Positions 61,263-64,000 of a stretch of 64,000 bases of DNA are shown in pieces. The stretch comes from Ophiura sarsii. Lineage: Eukaryota; Echinodermata; Ophiuroidea; Amphilepidida; Ophiuridae. The notes below the pieces were generated by a model that saw only the letters and a list, made by a program, of their open reading frames with translations, made no database searches and was not told the DNA's origin. Within the stretch, counting starts at the first letter, position 1. The number at the start of each line of letters is the position of its first letter. Made by a program: the position numbers and the translations under genes. The stretch lies in assembly GCA_035610835.1 (NCBI GenBank), contig CM069452.1, positions 10,373,109 to 10,437,108 of the forward strand, in the 5' to 3' direction.

Positions 61263-62006
61263 ATGGAGGTCAACATACGTGGACTTCGTTCAAACATCGA
61301 AGAACTTGCCAACATTTGCTCAATAAAGAAACCATCTATTGTCATTGTTGTTGAAACCTTCCTTGATGAGACTGTACCTGATGGAGCTGATTGCATATCT
61401 ATTCCAGGCTACTCCACGTGCTGTCGCAGAGACAGAAAGGCAACTTCTGGTGGCGGCATTGCTGTCTACTGTTTAGAAGGGATCGCCATACACCACGACC
61501 CAAGAAATGACCCAAAAGACTACGAACTCATCTGGTACACAGTAGCTCTGAAATCCCAAAAGCTACTGATTGCCGCTGTTTATAGAACACCTAGTGATAG
61601 CAGTGATGTCATCGACTACCTGGACTCAAACACTCTTCAAAAAATGAGCACACTTGGAGCCAACTCAATTATGCTTGTCGGTGATTTCAATGTCCACCAC
61701 ACTGACTGGTTAGGTAGTCACACTACTGATGCAGCTGGGCGACGCACCCTTAAACTAGCTAACACTCTAGGATTACAACAGATCGTCAAAGAACCCACTC
61801 GATTGGACCAAATCCTGGATCTTGTCATGACTGATCTGCCAGCAACATCAACCACATCTGCTAGACTGGGCACCTCAGACCACAACCCTGTGCTGGTGTG
61901 CTTAGATGTTCCAGTATACAGAGACAAACCACACAGGAGGAAAGTCTGGAGATACGATAAGGCCGATTATTGGGAATTACGAGGTCACCTTGCTTCCACA
62001 AACTAG
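61263..62006 (+). CDS. APE-type endonuclease domain of LINE ORF2
   Basis: This domain would nick target DNA to prime reverse transcription. Counting from ATG 61263: NIRGL at 4-8 (metal-binding Asn), ETFL with catalytic Glu at 31, SGGGIAVY at 62-69, AAVYRTP with Tyr at 107, VGDFN with Asp141/Asn143, LDLVMTD at 185-191, and SDHNPV with Ser205-Asp206-His207. All expected catalytic residues are present, so the fold looks intact. The start was chosen because NIRGL normally lies a few residues from the domain's beginning; the open frame extends upstream to 61089 without an ATG. The domain ends at the first in-frame stop, TAG 62004. Confidence 0.85.
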   Translation: MEVNIRGLRSNIEELANICSIKKPSIVIVVETFLDETVPDGADCISIPGYSTCCRRDRKATSGGGIAVYCLEGIAIHHDPRNDPKDYELIWYTVALKSQKLLIAAVYRTPSDSSDVIDYLDSNTLQKMSTLGANSIMLVGDFNVHHTDWLGSHTTDAAGRRTLKLANTLGLQQIVKEPTRLDQILDLVMTDLPATSTTSARLGTSDHNPVLVCLDVPVYRDKPHRRKVWRYDKADYWELRGHLASTN

Positions 62007-62606
62007 TCAAGTGTATTCCAAAAGAAAGATCCCGAAACTGCTTGCTCTAATGTCACCAATATCATCTGCGATGCTATCGACCTGTTCATCCCAAGTAAGA
62101 CAGTCACCAATAGGACCGGAGACAAGGTTTGGTTCAACGATGAATGCCGTAGGGCATCCAAAAAGAAGCATCGTCTCTTTAAGAAGGTCAAAAAGGATCA
62201 AACTGATGCCAACAAGGCAAAGTTTGCTGAAGCTAGACATTCCTACAACAAAGCTGAGAAGCAAGCTAGGAGATCTTACAACGCCAAATTGAGAAAAGAT
62301 CTCGCAGACAAAACGCTGAGCAGCAAAAAATGGTGGAGAATCATCAACACTCTCTCTGGCAGAACAGCTCGATCTGAGATCCCAGTGATCGATCATCAAA
62401 ACGTTACCCACATCACAGCAAGGGACAAGGCAGAAGCTTTTTGTCAGACATTTGCAGAAAAATGCAGACTCCAAGGTGCTAAAGATCAGGCCCCAAATGT
62501 TCATCCTTCAACAAACAAGTCTTTTGACAAGATAGTCTTCAAACCTAAGGATGTGAGAAAACTACTAAAACACCTCAATCCAGATGCCACTGGACCAGAC
62601 CTTTAA
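62007..62606 (+). pseudogene. ORF2 linker region between the two stop codons
   Basis: In the same frame as the endonuclease, this 199-codon segment links endonuclease to RT. It is Lys/Arg-rich (KKKHRLFKKVKKDQTDANKA-type) with predicted helices, then SKKWWRIINTLSG and the RT-leading FKPKDVRKLLKHLNPDATGP. Such basic linkers are typical of Jockey/CR1 ORF2. It ends at TAA 62604-62606. Overlapping opposite-strand frames are shadows. Confidence 0.8.
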
Positions 62607-64000
62607 ATCCCAACCAAGGTTCTAAAGGAATGCTGTGCTGAGCTCGCCAGCCCGCTCTGCAGGCTTTTTGACCTCTGCTTCAAGCATGGTGTGTTTCCAA
62701 ACCAATGGAAGATAGCCTCGGTCACTCCAATTCACAAGAGAGGTTCCAAGGCTGACCCAACAAAGTATCGTCCCATCTCGCTGCTAAGCAACATCAGCAA
62801 GATCATGGAAGCTGTAGTACAGAAACAACTCCAACGCTTTCTTCTAAGCAATAACCTGATTTCCAGCAGACAGTTTGGATTTAGAGCAGGCCACAGCACA
62901 GCTGATCTCCTCAACATCCTGTCACAGAAGTGGAACCACTCCCTAGACCAAAGCGATGAAGTTTGTGTCATCGCCCTTGACATTAAAGGAGCTTTCGACA
63001 AGGTATGGCATAACGGACTCTGCTCGAAACTGTTGGCTAAAGGTGTTACTGGAAGACTGCTTTCGTGGATAGACAACTATCTATCTGATAGATCCATCAA
63101 CGTCGTCATGTCAGGTCAGGTATCCAACACTGCTCCAATAAATGCTTCTGTTCCACAAGGATCTATCCTTGGCCCACTACTGTTCTCTGTTTTTATTGAT
63201 GACCTTGTAGATGTTTGCGACAACGAGCTATATCTATATGCCGACGACTCAACACTCTTTGCACCCATTAAGTCATCAACCGATCCCAACACAGTTGCTG
63301 CTAGGCTCAACAGAGATCTAAGCAACATGAAAGTATTGGCTGACGAATGGAAAGTGACCTTTGAGCCTACCAAATGCAAGACCATGGTAATCTCCAGGAA
63401 AAGATCCCCATCTGAACTTGACATCTACTTTGGAGAGTGCAAACTACCATCTACAAAAGAACTGGATATCCTGGGCGTCACCATTGACAGCAAGCTTACC
63501 TGGTCAAAGCACATCTCAGGCATTGCAACTAAAGCTGGTCAAAAGATTGGCGCTCTACGCAAAGTTGCAAATAAACTGGAGGCTAAAGGTAGATCTACTG
63601 TCTACAAGTCGCAAGTCCGCAGCATTATGGAGTATGCTTCACTAAGCTGGGCGAATGCTTCACCCACCATCCTAAGCCAGCTTGACAACATCCAAAAGAA
63701 GGCACTTAGAATCATTGGAGTTAATGAAGCTACTGCTCGTTCACAGCTCAAAATTGACAGCCTGCTTCACAGGCGACAGGTAGCAGCGGCTACGGTCTTG
63801 TACAAGATGCATACTACCAACTGCCCACAAGATCTAGCAGGGTTACTTCCCGCACCATACGTCCAACGTCGTGCTACCCGTTCGAGCGTATCAATGCCAG
63901 TCCATGCTCTTTCTCTGCCGACAGCCAGAACTCGATGCTTAGACAGAAGCTTCATTCACACTGCTGTTCCCTTATGGAATAGTCTTCCAGATGATATTGT
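62607..64000 (+). CDS. Reverse transcriptase domain of LINE ORF2, 3' partial
   Basis: Copies element RNA into DNA at the nicked target. Motifs in order: KYRPISLLSN (about 62766), QFGFRAGHST (62871), ALDIKGAFDKVWH with the first catalytic Asp of AFD (62991-62999), SVPQGSILGPLLF (about 63147-63185), LYLYADDSTLF with the YADD active site (63237-63248), then LGVTID (about 63472), and a C-terminal region with SIMEYASLSW and ALRIIG. The frame is open to the last base, 464 codons, and the protein continues beyond the window. It lacks its own start because it is the continuation of ORF2 beyond TAA 62604. Confidence 0.9.
   Translation, partial: MPTKVLKECCAELASPLCRLFDLCFKHGVFPNQWKIASVTPIHKRGSKADPTKYRPISLLSNISKIMEAVVQKQLQRFLLSNNLISSRQFGFRAGHSTADLLNILSQKWNHSLDQSDEVCVIALDIKGAFDKVWHNGLCSKLLAKGVTGRLLSWIDNYLSDRSINVVMSGQVSNTAPINASVPQGSILGPLLFSVFIDDLVDVCDNELYLYADDSTLFAPIKSSTDPNTVAARLNRDLSNMKVLADEWKVTFEPTKCKTMVISRKRSPSELDIYFGECKLPSTKELDILGVTIDSKLTWSKHISGIATKAGQKIGALRKVANKLEAKGRSTVYKSQVRSIMEYASLSWANASPTILSQLDNIQKKALRIIGVNEATARSQLKIDSLLHRRQVAAATVLYKMHTTNCPQDLAGLLPAPYVQRRATRSSVSMPVHALSLPTARTRCLDRSFIHTAVPLWNSLPDDI

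Larger units (their letters stand above)
60964..64000 (+). mobile_element. Jockey/CR1-group non-LTR retrotransposon, right end off-window
   Basis: Contains an APE-type endonuclease followed by a reverse transcriptase in one frame, the order of Jockey/CR1/L2-group LINEs. The 5' boundary is not certain; about 120 bp of possible leader lies between the duplicated 36-bp segment and the open frame. No ORF1 is visible upstream, so the copy is either 5'-truncated or from a lineage without a recognisable ORF1. The 3' end lies outside the window. Confidence 0.9.
61089..64000 (+). pseudogene. ORF2 polyprotein (endonuclease + RT) with two in-frame stops
   Basis: One reading frame is open from just after TAG 61086-61088 to the window end, broken only by TAG at 62004-62006 and TAA at 62604-62606. 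No frameshift is needed: protein-like sequence continues in the same frame across both stops. The TAA falls right after GPDL, at the position where LINE RTs read GPDxIP, so it clearly disrupts RT. The first in-frame ATG is 61263; the preceding basic stretch (KTKPRKKTDGSKRKRHKHAH) may be ORF2 N-terminus or read-through of leader. A recently inactivated copy is the simplest reading. Confidence 0.85.

Noticed and set aside
61718..63424. Minus-strand frames opposite the LINE ORF2
   Set aside because: Shadows of the plus-strand endonuclease/RT frame, which carries all the conserved motifs.

Overview
The window looks like repeat-dominated, gene-poor eukaryotic (metazoan) DNA, AT-rich. It has spliceosomal-type splice signals, pol III tRNA-like repeats, several families of non-autonomous DNA transposons and an APE-type non-LTR retrotransposon. 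The repeat complement resembles marine invertebrate, probably deuterostome (echinoderm/hemichordate-like), genomes; that taxonomic guess is weak. A 100-base N gap (27753-27852) shows this is a scaffold. No complete host gene is convincingly visible.

Layout. 1-2503: satellite of about 177-bp units, entering from the left edge. 3957-7640: second satellite of about 212-bp units. 7.6-12.2 kb: unique AT-rich DNA, a diverged duplication, then a run of MITEs (hAT-type with 8-bp target duplication at 9045-9185, pogo/Tigger-like at 10896-11040, a TTAA-flanked element at 11060-11448, a long palindromic TA-flanked element at 11553-12225). 12.26-15.7 kb: a minisatellite broken up by a tRNA-cored element, an old dispersed repeat and a second long-arm element (14208-15262). 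16.3-22.1 kb: further tRNA-cored elements, motif clusters, hairpins and one weak exon candidate. 22.1-29.9 kb: a palindromic minisatellite, a complete 551-bp hAT-type MITE (23767-24317), a broken Cys/His-rich coding fragment on the minus strand (25320-25742), a 588-bp palindrome, the gap, a terminal-inverted-repeat element and a GA microsatellite. 29.9-34.0 kb: mostly unique non-coding DNA with a TIR element full of ACGTGTAAG motifs.

The centrepiece is 34047-58791. A 1,951-bp segment is present twice in direct orientation (34047-35997 and 56841-58791). Between the copies lies a head-to-tail array of a 1,475-bp non-coding unit, 14.13 copies long (35998-56840). Every full unit carries what I read as a type I hammerhead ribozyme (first copy 37351-37403): CTGATGA, a 6-bp stem II, GAAAC-TA-GTC and a 4-bp stem I closing around the cleavage site. 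An upstream TATAAAAG box lies on the same strand. A transcript of the array would be predicted to self-cleave into 1,475-nt monomers, as in retrozymes and Penelope-like elements. The array begins and ends at arbitrary points of the unit and is bounded by identical flanking copies, which suggests insertion of a rolling-circle or circle-derived concatemer, or an assembly effect. I regard this as the most likely undescribed system in the window.

58.8-64.0 kb: unique DNA, a Harbinger-like MITE, a duplicated 36-bp segment, then a Jockey/CR1-group non-LTR retrotransposon on the plus strand. Its ORF2 keeps a single reading frame through endonuclease and reverse transcriptase but has two in-frame stop codons, and it runs off the right edge.
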